Origin: Diplonema japonicum
Lineage: Eukaryota > Euglenozoa > Diplonemea > Diplonemida > Diplonemidae
Assembly: GCA_964019335.1 (NCBI GenBank)
Contig: OZ025676.1
Coordinates: 496,001 to 560,000, forward strand
Reading direction: 5' to 3'
DNA length: 64,000 nt
Part shown: positions 43,536-52,016 of the stretch, in pieces
How positions within the stretch are numbered: the first letter of the stretch is position 1
How the letters are laid out: each line of letters opens with the position of its first letter
Made by a program: the position numbers and the translations under genes
The notes under the pieces: model-generated
Told to the model about the DNA's origin: nothing
Database searches by the model: none
Seen by the model: the letters and a program-made list of their open reading frames with translations, nothing else

Positions 43536-45653
43536 TCAGACAGGACGCTTGTTCCCCAGCCGGGGTCCCAGGATCTCGGTTGCGAAGTCACGGGTGGGTG
43601 CTTTTGGGGGGGAGAAAACGTGTCTCTTCGCCACCCGGTTGGCTACTGAGACCATTTTGTTGCTCTTCTTGTTTGGGAGACTGCTGTCAGTGGCGGGGTT
43701 GGGATTGCTTGCTGTACCAAGACCGGAAGCCTGCATCATCAGAGGCATCAGTGAGGGGCTGTCGTGTCTCTTGGGCATCAGCTGTGGTGCATTGCGGCGC
43801 AGCCATGCGGCAACCTCGTCCTGCGTGATGGGTTTGGACAGCACATCCCCGACAAGGATGAGGACGATGGTCACGAGCTCCTCTGCTGCAGTGTGGCCCA
43901 GCAGCTCGTTGTGCAGCAAGTTGAGATTCCTGGAGAGGGCATCCCTCGGCTTCTCTCTGACTTTGCTTGCCTGCTTCACCACACGCTGCATCAGGTCACA
44001 CGCTTTGAACGGTGCAGCAGGCTGTGCACCCTCACCGCTCCTCACGACCCCAGCTGCGATAGGCTGTGGGGTTGTGGTGTCTGTCTGGTACGAAGACACT
44101 TTAGTAGGTTTACCTATGTAGTCAAGTGCTGCCTCCGCATCTTGTGCCTTTTTGGAAAGCAGATCCTGCTTCCTCTGTGCAAACTTCGCACGTGCGGTGC
44201 CTGTTTTGGTCTCCATGCGCTCCAGAAGCCGCTTGAAGGCGTCGGGGATGTCGGGTGCGACGTGCATCTTGCGCTCAAGTGCCTTCATCTTATCAGCTGC
44301 GATCCTCGCCTTCTCCCTCGCGTCCTGCAGGACAGGGTTGTCCTTCCCGAACTTCTCAAGCTCCCTCATCAGCTTCGCGTTGCACCTTTCCGACTCCTGC
44401 AAGTTCTGCTTCTGCGTCTCCAATTCCAGTTCGCAAACTTTCAGCTTCGCGTTCACAACGTTTAGTTCGTTCTGCAGCACAGTGGCTTGTGCTGTGGCCA
44501 CCACTAGCTCCTTCACGGTAGCGTGGATGGCTTCCGCTCGGCTCACACCGTCTGGTGTGCCTTGTATTTCCACGGGCCGATTTTCGGCCTTCAGGGTTGC
44601 AAGCGTGCCTTCCTGTGCTGTGTCCAGCGCCTTTAGAAAGGTGGTGTGGTTCAGCAGCTGATCTTCCATCAACTCTTCCAGTTCGTTGATCTTGTTGGAG
44701 TAGGTGACCTCCTTCACTCGCAGTGTCGCGACCAGCAGCTGAAGCTGCATCACCTGTTCCTCGCACTGGTCCACACGTTCCTGCAGCGCGTTTTTTTCAC
44801 TTGTCAAATCCAACATGGCGATCTGGTGCTCCTCCCGCAGCTCTTCCTCTAGTTTCTCCCTTACAGTAGAGGCTGCGTCTTGCTGTTCTTGAAAGGCTTC
44901 TTCCAGGCGTTGCAAGGTGGCCTGCAGGTCGTCGATCTTCTTCTTGTATTTCTTTTCCAGCGCGTCCATCTCCTCCTCCAGTATTTGCTGCTGTGCCTCT
45001 AGCGTCTCCTTTTCGACCGTCAGGTTGGCCAGTTCGTACTCCAGGGAATTATTGCTATCGGTCAGCTCGATGTTGCTTTTGGCCAGTTGTGCCTCGCTGG
45101 TGCGCAAGGCGGCGAGTTTGCCTTCCAGCTCGTCGATGCGTTCGTTTTGCGCCTCGCGGTTGGCCTTCAAGACTTGCTCTTTGCGTTTTAACTCCATGAA
45201 GGCAGCCTGTGCGCGCTCTCTTTCCTTATCGGCTCCACCCTCGAAAACGGGTTTTACAGATGTTTGCAGGCTCTCGAGCTGCCATATCTTCTGCTGCAGG
45301 GCACGGATGGTTGCCTCGCAGGTGATGACGTACTTCCTGTGGTGGTGGACCTCACGACGCATCGCGTCAGTCTCGCACCGCCCGACGCTCAAGAGCATCT
45401 CGTCCTCAAGAGCCTCTAGCCGTGCTTCGTAGTCGCCGACCATCTCAGTGACCCACTCCACTTTGGCACGCTTGCTAAGCTTTCCTTCACGAAACACACT
45501 CTCCACTTTGACTACAGCCTCTCGTGTTCGTTCCCCCACACGTCCTTTGTTTTTTACAGCCAGTACTGCCGCCCAGTCTTCGTTTAAACATGAGGCCAGT
45601 GCAACAGACGGTCCCTGTCTCATGGGGGGCAGGAGCCCTGCCTCAGGAAGCAT
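43536..45653 (-). CDS. long coiled-coil protein of unknown function
   Basis: Single exon, 705 aa, ATG at 45653. Residues from about 60 to 480 are a nearly continuous coiled coil rich in E, K, L and Q (heptads such as LEEEMDALEKKYKKKIDDL), with breaks near 355-380. The C-terminal 220 residues are non-coiled, with a helical patch (FKACDLMQRVVKQASKVREK) and a basic tail. It has no motor, kinase or membrane segment. Such proteins commonly act in the cytoskeleton, flagellar base or Golgi tethering, but nothing here decides among them. Confidence 0.8.
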   Translation of the reverse strand: MLPEAGLLPPMRQGPSVALASCLNEDWAAVLAVKNKGRVGERTREAVVKVESVFREGKLSKRAKVEWVTEMVGDYEARLEALEDEMLLSVGRCETDAMRREVHHHRKYVITCEATIRALQQKIWQLESLQTSVKPVFEGGADKERERAQAAFMELKRKEQVLKANREAQNERIDELEGKLAALRTSEAQLAKSNIELTDSNNSLEYELANLTVEKETLEAQQQILEEEMDALEKKYKKKIDDLQATLQRLEEAFQEQQDAASTVREKLEEELREEHQIAMLDLTSEKNALQERVDQCEEQVMQLQLLVATLRVKEVTYSNKINELEELMEDQLLNHTTFLKALDTAQEGTLATLKAENRPVEIQGTPDGVSRAEAIHATVKELVVATAQATVLQNELNVVNAKLKVCELELETQKQNLQESERCNAKLMRELEKFGKDNPVLQDAREKARIAADKMKALERKMHVAPDIPDAFKRLLERMETKTGTARAKFAQRKQDLLSKKAQDAEAALDYIGKPTKVSSYQTDTTTPQPIAAGVVRSGEGAQPAAPFKACDLMQRVVKQASKVREKPRDALSRNLNLLHNELLGHTAAEELVTIVLILVGDVLSKPITQDEVAAWLRRNAPQLMPKRHDSPSLMPLMMQASGLGTASNPNPATDSSLPNKKSNKMVSVANRVAKRHVFSPPKAPTRDFATEILGPRLGNKRPV

Positions 45654-46021
45654 TTTCCCTGTGATAGTGTTTTTTTTTTTCTTTTTTCTCTCTTTTTTTT
45701 AAGAGAAGGACAGCAAGAAAACAGTGATAATCTTACGCTCAGGACAGCAAGGCAGGGCGACGGAATGTGGTTTTTTTTTTTTTTTATCTTCTTTTCTTTC
45801 CCCCCTTCTTCCCTTTATGAGGGCGCGGAAAACGATACGGAGGGAAGAGAAAAAAATAAATAAAGTTCACGACGCTTAAACCGGCAGTGCAAAAGAAAAA
45901 AGAAATCGATGGGGGGGACAGGGGGGTTAAAGGAAAAAAGAAAAAAGACCCTGGGGAAACTGAAAATGACTAATGAAAAGAAAAAAAAACCAACTCTTCA
46001 AAAAGAACGTAAAGCAACCAT
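45654..46021. other. intergenic spacer between coiled-coil and eS24 genes
   Basis: Homopolymer-rich with two complex patches (45700-45765 and 45830-45900). AGGACAGCAAG occurs twice (near 45707 and 45740). No gene or RNA recognised. Confidence 0.4.
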
Positions 46022-46527
46022 CTAGTTCTTCTTCTTCTTGGGGCCGTTGATCTTGCAGAGACCACGGTACTTCTTCTGCCTGTTCTTCCTCTCCTTCAAC
46101 TGCTTACGGTTGGCGTCCTGTGGGTGAGTGGTGAGTGGGACAATTAAAAAAAAAAAAAAAAACCTTCTTGGTGCTGAGCCCGAGACGGACGAGCCTGTAG
46201 CGGGGCTCAATCTTCTTGGCCTGCGCGAGCTGTGGGAATTTTTTTTTTGTTTTGTTTTGTTTTGAGCTGTTTTGCTGTGCATACATCGTCGTAGATGAGA
46301 CCGAAGCCGGTGATCTTGCCACCACCGAACTCGTTGCGGAAGCCGAACACAGCGATGGTGTTCTCGTCCTGCACCTTGTACATCTCCGCCAGCTTGGCAC
46401 GGATCTCAGACTTGGGGATCGTTCCACGCTTGGTGTGGGTGAGGTCGATCACGAACTGCTTACGGCCAAGAAGAGCATTGTACATGTACTTCCTCGTCTG
46501 GATGTTGATGGTACCTTCGCCGCCCAT
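46022..46527 (-). CDS. RPS24: 40S ribosomal protein eS24 (RPS24)
   Basis: Exons 46527-46285, 46229-46164, 46117-46022; 134 aa, family-typical length. Hallmarks: TRKYMYNALLGRKQFVIDL, RAKLAEMYKV, IAVFGFRNEFGGGKITGFGL, then AKKIEPRYRLVRLGL and the basic tail ending in GPKKKK. It is a structural protein of the small ribosomal subunit. Intron 1 (55 bp) begins GTATGC and holds an A/CA tract; intron 2 (46 bp) begins GTTTTTTT and ends CCCACAG. The clear family match on both sides of each intron makes this the best proof of the intron rules used in this window. A CATACAG acceptor-like site lies about 25 bp upstream of the ATG. The snoRNA array starts less than 100 bp upstream. Confidence 0.95.
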
Positions 46528-46611
46528 TTTGTTATATGTAACTACTCTAGATCTGTATGAATGTGGTTTCGTTTTTTTTTTCTTCTTTATTTCTTTCTTT
46601 CTTTTAAATCA

Positions 46612-46696
46612 TTCATCAGTAGACCATCGTGAACGTTACTGCTTCCTAAGTCATCGTCGGTCAGAGAGCTGGGTTAGTATTGCGTCATCATCGAAA
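46612..46696 (-). ncRNA. C/D box snoRNA, copy a (dual guide, LSU rRNA)
   Basis: On the minus strand: box C ATGATGA (46685-46691), box D' CTGA (46661-46664), a C'-like ATGACTT-type element, and box D CTGA (46616-46619). The sequence before D' (AACCCAGCTC) is antisense to GAGCUGGGUU of LSU rRNA, and the sequence before D (TCACGATGGTCTA) is antisense to UAGACCGUCGUGA with one G-U pair. These two rRNA stretches are adjacent in the peptidyl-transferase region. The D+5 rule predicts 2'-O-methylation of the C in GAGC and of the first C in GACC. rRNA sequence is from memory of the conserved consensus. Confidence 0.82.
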
Positions 46697-46744
46697 CGTT
46701 GCGGGATGGATGGCAAAATATTAAAAAAGAAAAAAATTTTTCTT

Positions 46745-46890
46745 CTGTTTGATTTCAGTATTTAATATGCGGTGTTGATCTTTTGTATTGCGGTATCAGG
46801 AGGGGAAAGGAAAAGAAGAGGGGGCAAACCCTCTACCTCTCTTTCGTCCATCAAATTGACGTGCAAATAAGAAGATACGTCATCATCTTT
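46745..46890 (-). ncRNA. second module of the snoRNA repeat, possible C/D RNA, copy a
   Basis: This segment alternates with the dual-guide snoRNA and is conserved at 47088-47225 except for a purine-rich middle. On the minus strand it starts with ATGATGA (46880-46886) and contains CTGA at its far end (ATACTGAAATC) and internally (TCCTGATACC). That fits one long or two overlapping C/D RNAs. No convincing rRNA target was found for the guide before the terminal CTGA. Treat the RNA class as tentative; the repetition itself is certain. Confidence 0.45.
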
Positions 46891-46941
46891 TTTAAGAAGG
46901 TTTATTATTATTTTTTTTCTAATTTATTTTTCGGCCCTTTG

Positions 46942-47030
46942 TGTGATCAGAAGACCATCGTGAACGTTACTGCTTCCTAAGTCATGGTCGGTCAGAGAGC
47001 TGGGTTAGTATTGCGTCATCATGCACAAGG
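46942..47030 (-). ncRNA. C/D box snoRNA, copy b
   Basis: Same RNA as copy a. Box C 47016-47022, D' 46992-46995, D 46947-46950. Both guides are unchanged except the base next to box D (T instead of A), which does not touch the D+5 position. Short flanking stem TGTG/CACA outside C and D is present, as expected for a C/D terminal stem. Confidence 0.82.
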
Positions 47031-47087
47031 AGGACAGGGTGTGGGCAAGAAACTTTTCAAAAAAAAAATTGCAATTCTGGCAAAAGG

Positions 47088-47225
47088 TTTGATTTCAGTA
47101 TTTAATATGCGGTGTTGATCTTTTGTATTGCGGTATCAGGAGGGGAAAGGAAAGGAAAGGAAGAGCCCTCTACCTCTCTTTCGTCCATCAAATTGACGTG
47201 CAAATAAGAAGATACGTCATCATTT
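47088..47225 (-). ncRNA. second module of the snoRNA repeat, copy b
   Basis: Near-identical to 46745-46890 at both ends; the middle is a shorter AGGAAAGGAAAGG tract. Conservation of the ATGATGA and CTGA elements with decay between them suggests the ends are the functional parts. Confidence 0.45.
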
Positions 47226-47259
47226 TTTTTTTTCTGTGATTTTGTGGCTTCCCTCCCAT

Positions 47260-47348
47260 TGTGATCAGTAGACCATCGTGAACGTTACTGCTTCCTAAGT
47301 CATGGTCGGTCAGAGAGCTGGGTTAGTATTGCGTCATCATGCACAAGG
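47260..47348 (-). ncRNA. C/D box snoRNA, copy c
   Basis: Third copy. Box C 47334-47340, D 47265-47268, both guides identical to copy a in the paired region. Terminal stem TTGTG/CACAA is clear here. Its downstream flank (GCACAAGGAGGACAGGG on the plus strand) matches that of copy b, so the repeat unit extends past the RNA. Confidence 0.82.
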
Positions 47349-47951
47349 AGGACAGGGACGACAAGTAAGACCGAAATCAACAGAAAAGAAAAGAAAAAGG
47401 AAATATGGAAGGGATGAAATACTAAACAAAAAAAAAAACTTTAATAGTATAAAATAAAAAAAAAAAAAAAAAGAATAGGTTTTGCAAAACAAAGTAAACA
47501 TCTGGTCGCATTTTTTCCTCAAAAGTCTTAAACCGTCTGGCGGGGCAAAAAGAAACCCCCGTTTTTTTTTTTTTTTTTTTTTTTTTTATTTGCTTTGTGC
47601 AAAAATGTGAGGCCTCTCTTTTTTTTTTCTAGAGATTGGGGGTTGGATGTTGCCCAATATTTCGTCCAAGAACGGCGAAAACCTTTGGGGAAAACGCGAT
47701 CAAATATGTAAAGAAAAAAAGAGGTGAAAGGCATCTATCCCTGTAATAAATAAAAAAGAAAAAAAAAACAACTTGTTTCCTGTCCTTGTTCAAAAAAAAA
47801 AAATAATAATAATAAGAAAGAACGGAGGTCCACCAACTCCAGGGGTATGAAAAAATTCATAAAAACCCTCCAAAAAAAAAAATCACTTTTTTTTTTTCTT
47901 TCAGGACCTTCCACGTACACAGATTTTCTCACTTTTTCATTCTTCCGCCGA
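47349..47951. other. intergenic spacer between snoRNA array and small acidic protein gene
   Basis: A and T runs with a short complex patch (47520-47545, 47640-47740). No gene or RNA recognised. Confidence 0.45.
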
Positions 47952-48483
47952 TTATTGTTCCTCCTTTTTTTTTTTTTTTAATTAGTTCAAAAAAAAAAAA
48001 AATCGTTTCATCCCCACATACCGATTTTCTTCTTGGTGCTTTCCCAAGCCCTCGTAGTCCCCCGATACCACCTGAATAAGTTGGCGTGAAGCTATCGCCC
48101 CAAGTAACATCGCCATAAGAAGGAGTGCCAGTCTGTCGAGCCACAGGGGTGGTGGTAGATGTGACCCCGTCCCTGGTGATCGAGTGCGTAAGGCCAGAGC
48201 GGTGGCTTTTCCCTGACTTGAGGCTACCCCGAAGTGCTGCCAGTTCGTGCTTATGCGAAATGTGGACCTGTGGCTCATCCTCCTCGCTGTCATCGTCCAC
48301 ATGCACATCTCTGTGAACGGTTGCTGTCTTCCCCTGCACTGGCGGTGGTGTCTTCTCTTCTATAGGATCTGCGTCCTGCTTAACCTCCAAATGCCCTTCC
48401 TCTTCCTCTTCACTGCTGCTGTCACTCTCTTCCTCTGCAGGACCACGCATGCTGCCCACCACCTTCGCACTGCCTCGAGACAT
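47952..48483 (-). CDS. small acidic Ser/Glu-rich protein, unknown function
   Basis: Exons 48483-48022 and 47963-47952; 157 aa. The first third is strongly acidic (EEESDSSSEEEEEG), a possible casein-kinase-2 substrate. The rest is Ser/Thr/Gly-rich and ends in a basic KAPRRKS before the intron. The 58-bp intron starts GTATGTGG and ends in an A run plus G; the final exon adds only EEQ (or EQ if the next AG is used). An ATG at 48483 follows an acceptor-like TTTACTAG by 10 bases. Apparently disordered throughout; no known domain. Confidence 0.65.
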
Positions 48484-48611
48484 TGGCACTGACCTAGTAA
48501 ACGGTATTCTTCAATGACATTCAGACAGAAGAACTGGAATACACAAAAAAAAAAAAAAAAAAAAAAAAACACAAGCAAGGGGGGAGAAAATTTGCGTTTT
48601 TTTTTTTTTTT

Positions 48612-49202
48612 TCATTCCCCGCCCCTGTACTCAAACACCTCTATGTCGTCGTAGGCCCGCTGCAGCATGTGGAAGTGCTTGCTTGCTTCCACAGACACAT
48701 TGGCATAGATCGCCTCTTGTTCTGTTTCTTGGGTTTCTTTGATTTGGTTAAGCAACTCCAACTGCTGCTGCTTTCTGGAGAGCTCCATGGCAGGAAGGGA
48801 AGGTGCAACTGTAAAGGGCATTAAGGAAGGCCCTCCCATTTGGGGTGGCATGCCTGGTGCATGTAGCTGTTGGGCTTTCTTCAGTAATTCGATTTTCCTG
48901 TCCCTGGCGTCCATCTCCGCTTGCTGTGCTTTCTGTTGCTCCTGGATTCTCAGCAGCCCTGCTGCTGCTTGCATTATGTTGTTTGTTGTCTGCATTGAAG
49001 GCACCTGCACCTGCTGCAGCCCTGCAAGGCCTACCAACTGCTGCAACCCTAGCATCCCGTCGCCGCCTTGGCCCATCCCACCACCCCCTGTTCGCTGTCT
49101 TTTGTACCTTCCCCCTTGGTTCCCATATTGCCTCCTCTGCTGCATTTGCCCTTGCTCTACAGTGTTTGCCTGGACCAGCGGAGCCTCGCTGCTGTTTTCC
49201 AT
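48612..49202 (-). CDS. Gln/Gly-rich low-complexity protein, unknown function
   Basis: Single exon, 196 aa, ATG at 49202. It opens with an RG/QG-rich region (QQRRQYGNQGGRYKRQRTGG), typical of RNA-binding proteins, followed by a hydrophobic Gln/Leu/Met stretch, and a C-terminal helical coiled coil (SRKQQQLELLNQIKETQETE) ending in a conserved-looking YDDIEVFEYRGG. No defined domain. The sequence is complex enough in codons and composition to be a real gene rather than a shadow. Confidence 0.7.
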   Translation of the reverse strand: MENSSEAPLVQANTVEQGQMQQRRQYGNQGGRYKRQRTGGGGMGQGGDGMLGLQQLVGLAGLQQVQVPSMQTTNNIMQAAAGLLRIQEQQKAQQAEMDARDRKIELLKKAQQLHAPGMPPQMGGPSLMPFTVAPSLPAMELSRKQQQLELLNQIKETQETEQEAIYANVSVEASKHFHMLQRAYDDIEVFEYRGGE

Positions 49203-49391
49203 TTTTTTTAAAATTACTTTTTTACGGTCCCCCTTGTTTTTTTTTTTTTTTTTTTTGTTTTTTTTTCACTGGGATGGGAAATCGAAAAAGAAAAGAGAAC
49301 AAAAAAAAAAGAAGACACTCATCAAAAAAAAACAAGACGGAAGGAGAGAAAAAAAAAACTCGCTCTATTTTTTGCGGTGCATTTTCACGGG

Positions 49392-49439
<48 letters not shown>

Positions 49440-49455
49440 ACTAATCCCTCCAAAA

Positions 49456-50619
49456 TTATCGTTTCTTGAGTTTCTTCTTGGCACCGACAGGCGGTTTCAC
49501 AGGCATGGTTGTAGGAGGGAAGAAAACGTCGGAGAAATTTTTGGCGATGCCTTTGTTATATATCCACCCGGTACGAGAAATGTCGGCGGGGGAGGGGGGC
49601 GGCGGGGGGAGCTCGGGGATGGCTGCATCCGGGTATTTCTCAAGGAACGCCTTCAAGGCCACCTGCTGCTCCGCACACGCCAGGTTCATGTCCTCCAGCT
49701 GCGACGCTTTGAACGTCTCGTTCGTCGTCATGTTCTTGGAAACAAGAAACAGGTGGTAGAAGAGGAACGCAAGCATCATGACAACAACACACCCCATGAA
49801 AAGAAGCTCGGCACAAACAGTGGTGTACTCCTGCCCGAGATACTGGATTACAGTCCATATATCAGCTTGGAAACGGTCGCCGTTCTTGGTGACGAAAGTG
49901 GCAGTCAAGAGCTTTGCCTTCACAGTGATGTAGGTGAGGAGGTGCCAGCATGTGTATGTTCCGTAAGAGCAAAGAACAACATGGGATATCAAAAACGCCA
50001 GGAACCATTTGTAGTTCTTCTCCCCTACATCATTATTCAGCCACCCACAGTGGTGGTCGAATTTCAACACACACCGGTTGCACAGGCTGCAGTGTTTAGA
50101 CCGAGCCGGCTTTACTGTCAAACATGTGACGCAGTTTTGATTGGAACAAAACAGTTTTTCATCATATGGGTATGCTTGTATTGTGTGGTTTTCCCGTGTC
50201 ACTGTTCCAGGGTCGGAGTAGCATGCTTTTACGAAACAATATCCAGCAAGGAAGACGCTTCCTGGTGCGGTGATGTAGTGGATCTCGGAGACCAGCGATT
50301 TCATGTAAAGGGGGAAAACACCCCAGAAGTAAAAAACAACCGCGACGCTGATCATTAGTAGGTACGCCCACTGCATCAGAGGATGCCTCACTTCGAAAAG
50401 TTGGTGCTCGACCTTGTCGGCCACGTGCTCCCCTCTACGCCTGTTCATGCAAACAGCACCCACGGCAGCAATTACGACCAACCTCGGCAGCTTATGAAGA
50501 TACTCATTCAACCGTCCCACTATCCCGTCTCTGTGGTACCTAGTGCTGCCCATCACCATGATGTATATGATGCTACCTACCACCATCAGGTAGGCAAAGA
50601 TGTATTCGAAACTCCGCAT
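49456..50619 (-). CDS. DHHC-family protein S-palmitoyltransferase
   Basis: Single exon, 387 aa, ATG at 50619. The cysteine-rich domain CVTCLTVKPARSKHCSLCNR is followed by the catalytic DHHC (FDHHCGWLNNDVGEKNY, about residues 190-205). Helices are predicted on either side: two at the N-terminus, two before the CRD, and two after it. The TTxE motif (MTTNETFK) follows the last helix. The enzyme attaches palmitate to cysteines of membrane-associated proteins, usually at Golgi, ER or plasma membrane. The tail is Pro-rich and ends in a lysine-rich KKKLKKR. Most similar in layout to ZDHHC4-like enzymes. Confidence 0.92.
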   Translation of the reverse strand: MRSFEYIFAYLMVVGSIIYIMVMGSTRYHRDGIVGRLNEYLHKLPRLVVIAAVGAVCMNRRRGEHVADKVEHQLFEVRHPLMQWAYLLMISVAVVFYFWGVFPLYMKSLVSEIHYITAPGSVFLAGYCFVKACYSDPGTVTRENHTIQAYPYDEKLFCSNQNCVTCLTVKPARSKHCSLCNRCVLKFDHHCGWLNNDVGEKNYKWFLAFLISHVVLCSYGTYTCWHLLTYITVKAKLLTATFVTKNGDRFQADIWTVIQYLGQEYTTVCAELLFMGCVVVMMLAFLFYHLFLVSKNMTTNETFKASQLEDMNLACAEQQVALKAFLEKYPDAAIPELPPPPPSPADISRTGWIYNKGIAKNFSDVFFPPTTMPVKPPVGAKKKLKKR

Positions 50620-50885
50620 TTTTTTTGAACACTCTTTCTTTTGCCCTCCCCGGTAGGCCTCTGTAGTGGTTGGGGGGGGAGGGGGGGGGAAGTAAAATTA
50701 AATAATAATAATAAAAAAAACTCTCTTATGAGGGAAACTGGCCCCTTAGCACAGGATTCAATGGTTTTTCGGGATACTCAGGAGAAAAAAAAAGAAAAAA
50801 AAAAGACAAGGTCCCCCTCCAAAAAAAAAAAAAAGGAAAGGTCAGAAGGTTGGTGTGGGGGCCTTTTTTTCTCTCATTGTAATTT

Positions 50886-52016
50886 TCACAGACTTTCAAC
50901 CAGATTTCTCAGCCTTTCTGGATCGGCACCGGTCAGTCTTGTAAGGACGGAACCTTGTTTAAAGACGATGAAGGTGGGGAAGGCAGCAATGGAGTACTTC
51001 GCCTTGGCTTGGGTGTGAGAGTCAGCATCGATCGAGAAGAAACCGATCCTTCCCCTGTATGACCCCGCGATCTCACTGAAGATAGGAGCGATTTGCCTGC
51101 ACGGCCCGCACCACGGGGCAAAGAAGTCAACCACAACAATGTCATAAGAGCGAACGAACATCTCAAGTTCGGGAAAGGACCCAGTGGCAACCCCTGCTGG
51201 GGGTGTACGGTTAGATTTCATTTCTTCTTCCATCACATCGCATTTTTCTTGCAATTTCGTGTAAAGTAGTTCAGCGTGTATTGGGTTTTCAGGAGCAGGT
51301 GGGATGTAACCAGGCTCCAATGCTTCGGGGATTACATATACTGTGAGGACCAAATCTTTTTCGCAGTAATGCCGTGCAGGTTCACGGGGATTAAGCTTTT
51401 TCCCTGAAAAAATAACATGGAATTGATGGGGTTCGAGTTGCAGTGTTGCTGCAATACTGGAAACGATATCGCTGCTTGGAGCAAAGGGTTCCACAAGGGT
51501 GATTCGTACTGAAGTAGGTTTGTTGTGCTGCTTCCACTTGATTTCTATCCTCGGGGGGGTTTTTTTGAGGTATTTTTCATTCATTATCACAGCTCCGCTG
51601 TGTGGGGTCATTACCTCTAGAAGTTGACCGTCAGTTCGTGTTACCTTAAGGGACCTGTTGTAAAGGGTGCAGAGGTCGTCGGTTATGGTGACCCACTGCC
51701 CGGGTTTTACCCCCAAGGAATTTAGTTTTCCTGCTGTGTTTCCTTCTTTTGGTGTTTTTTTCTGAACGGAACGGTGTTTTTTCAGCGATTTTTGAATATC
51801 GTCTTCGGCTTTCTTCAATGATTCACTCTGCATACCAACGTCGCCCTTCACCACCGTTCTGTCTACCACCACTACAGACGTCCTTGCTTTTTTGACAATT
51901 ACTATGAAAAAGCCTATAACACACAGCCACATAAAGATCCTTCCCCACCCATCGACTCCTTCCTCGTCTCCTTCTGTGTGGTACCCCTTTGGGTTTACTG
52001 TGGTACTGCCTTCCAT
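50886..52016 (-). CDS. membrane-anchored thioredoxin with ubiquitin-like middle domain
   Basis: Single exon, 376 aa, ATG at 52016 (upstream in-frame codons are low-complexity leader). A single helix near the N-terminus (IFMWLCVIGFFIVIVKKA, about residues 28-45) anchors the protein. A charged linker follows, an SH3-like or KOW-like strand region (PGQWVTITDDLCTLYNRSLKV), then a ubiquitin-like fold (IEIKWKQHNKPTSVRITLVE ... FSGKKLNP ... LVLTVYVI). The C-terminal 105 residues are a complete thioredoxin with WCGPC and the cis-proline region AAFPTFIVF. It should exchange disulfides; because the helix has a positive side after it, the Trx domain is probably cytosolic. Confidence 0.88.
   Translation of the reverse strand: MEGSTTVNPKGYHTEGDEEGVDGWGRIFMWLCVIGFFIVIVKKARTSVVVVDRTVVKGDVGMQSESLKKAEDDIQKSLKKHRSVQKKTPKEGNTAGKLNSLGVKPGQWVTITDDLCTLYNRSLKVTRTDGQLLEVMTPHSGAVIMNEKYLKKTPPRIEIKWKQHNKPTSVRITLVEPFAPSSDIVSSIAATLQLEPHQFHVIFSGKKLNPREPARHYCEKDLVLTVYVIPEALEPGYIPPAPENPIHAELLYTKLQEKCDVMEEEMKSNRTPPAGVATGSFPELEMFVRSYDIVVVDFFAPWCGPCRQIAPIFSEIAGSYRGRIGFFSIDADSHTQAKAKYSIAAFPTFIVFKQGSVLTRLTGADPERLRNLVESL

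Larger units (their letters stand above)
46612..47348. repeat. tandem snoRNA array, about 2.3 units of 320-330 bp
   Basis: The order is RNA 1a, module 2a, RNA 1b, module 2b, RNA 1c. Copies of RNA 1 are 331 and 318 bp apart. Spacer DNA between modules is homopolymer-rich and not conserved, whereas the modules are nearly identical. Clustered, tandemly repeated snoRNA genes are known from trypanosomatids and Euglena. Confidence 0.9.

Noticed and set aside
46612-47348. CRISPR-like array, because repeats alternate with spacers
   Set aside because: Units are long, contain C/D boxes and rRNA antisense guides, and the genome is eukaryotic.
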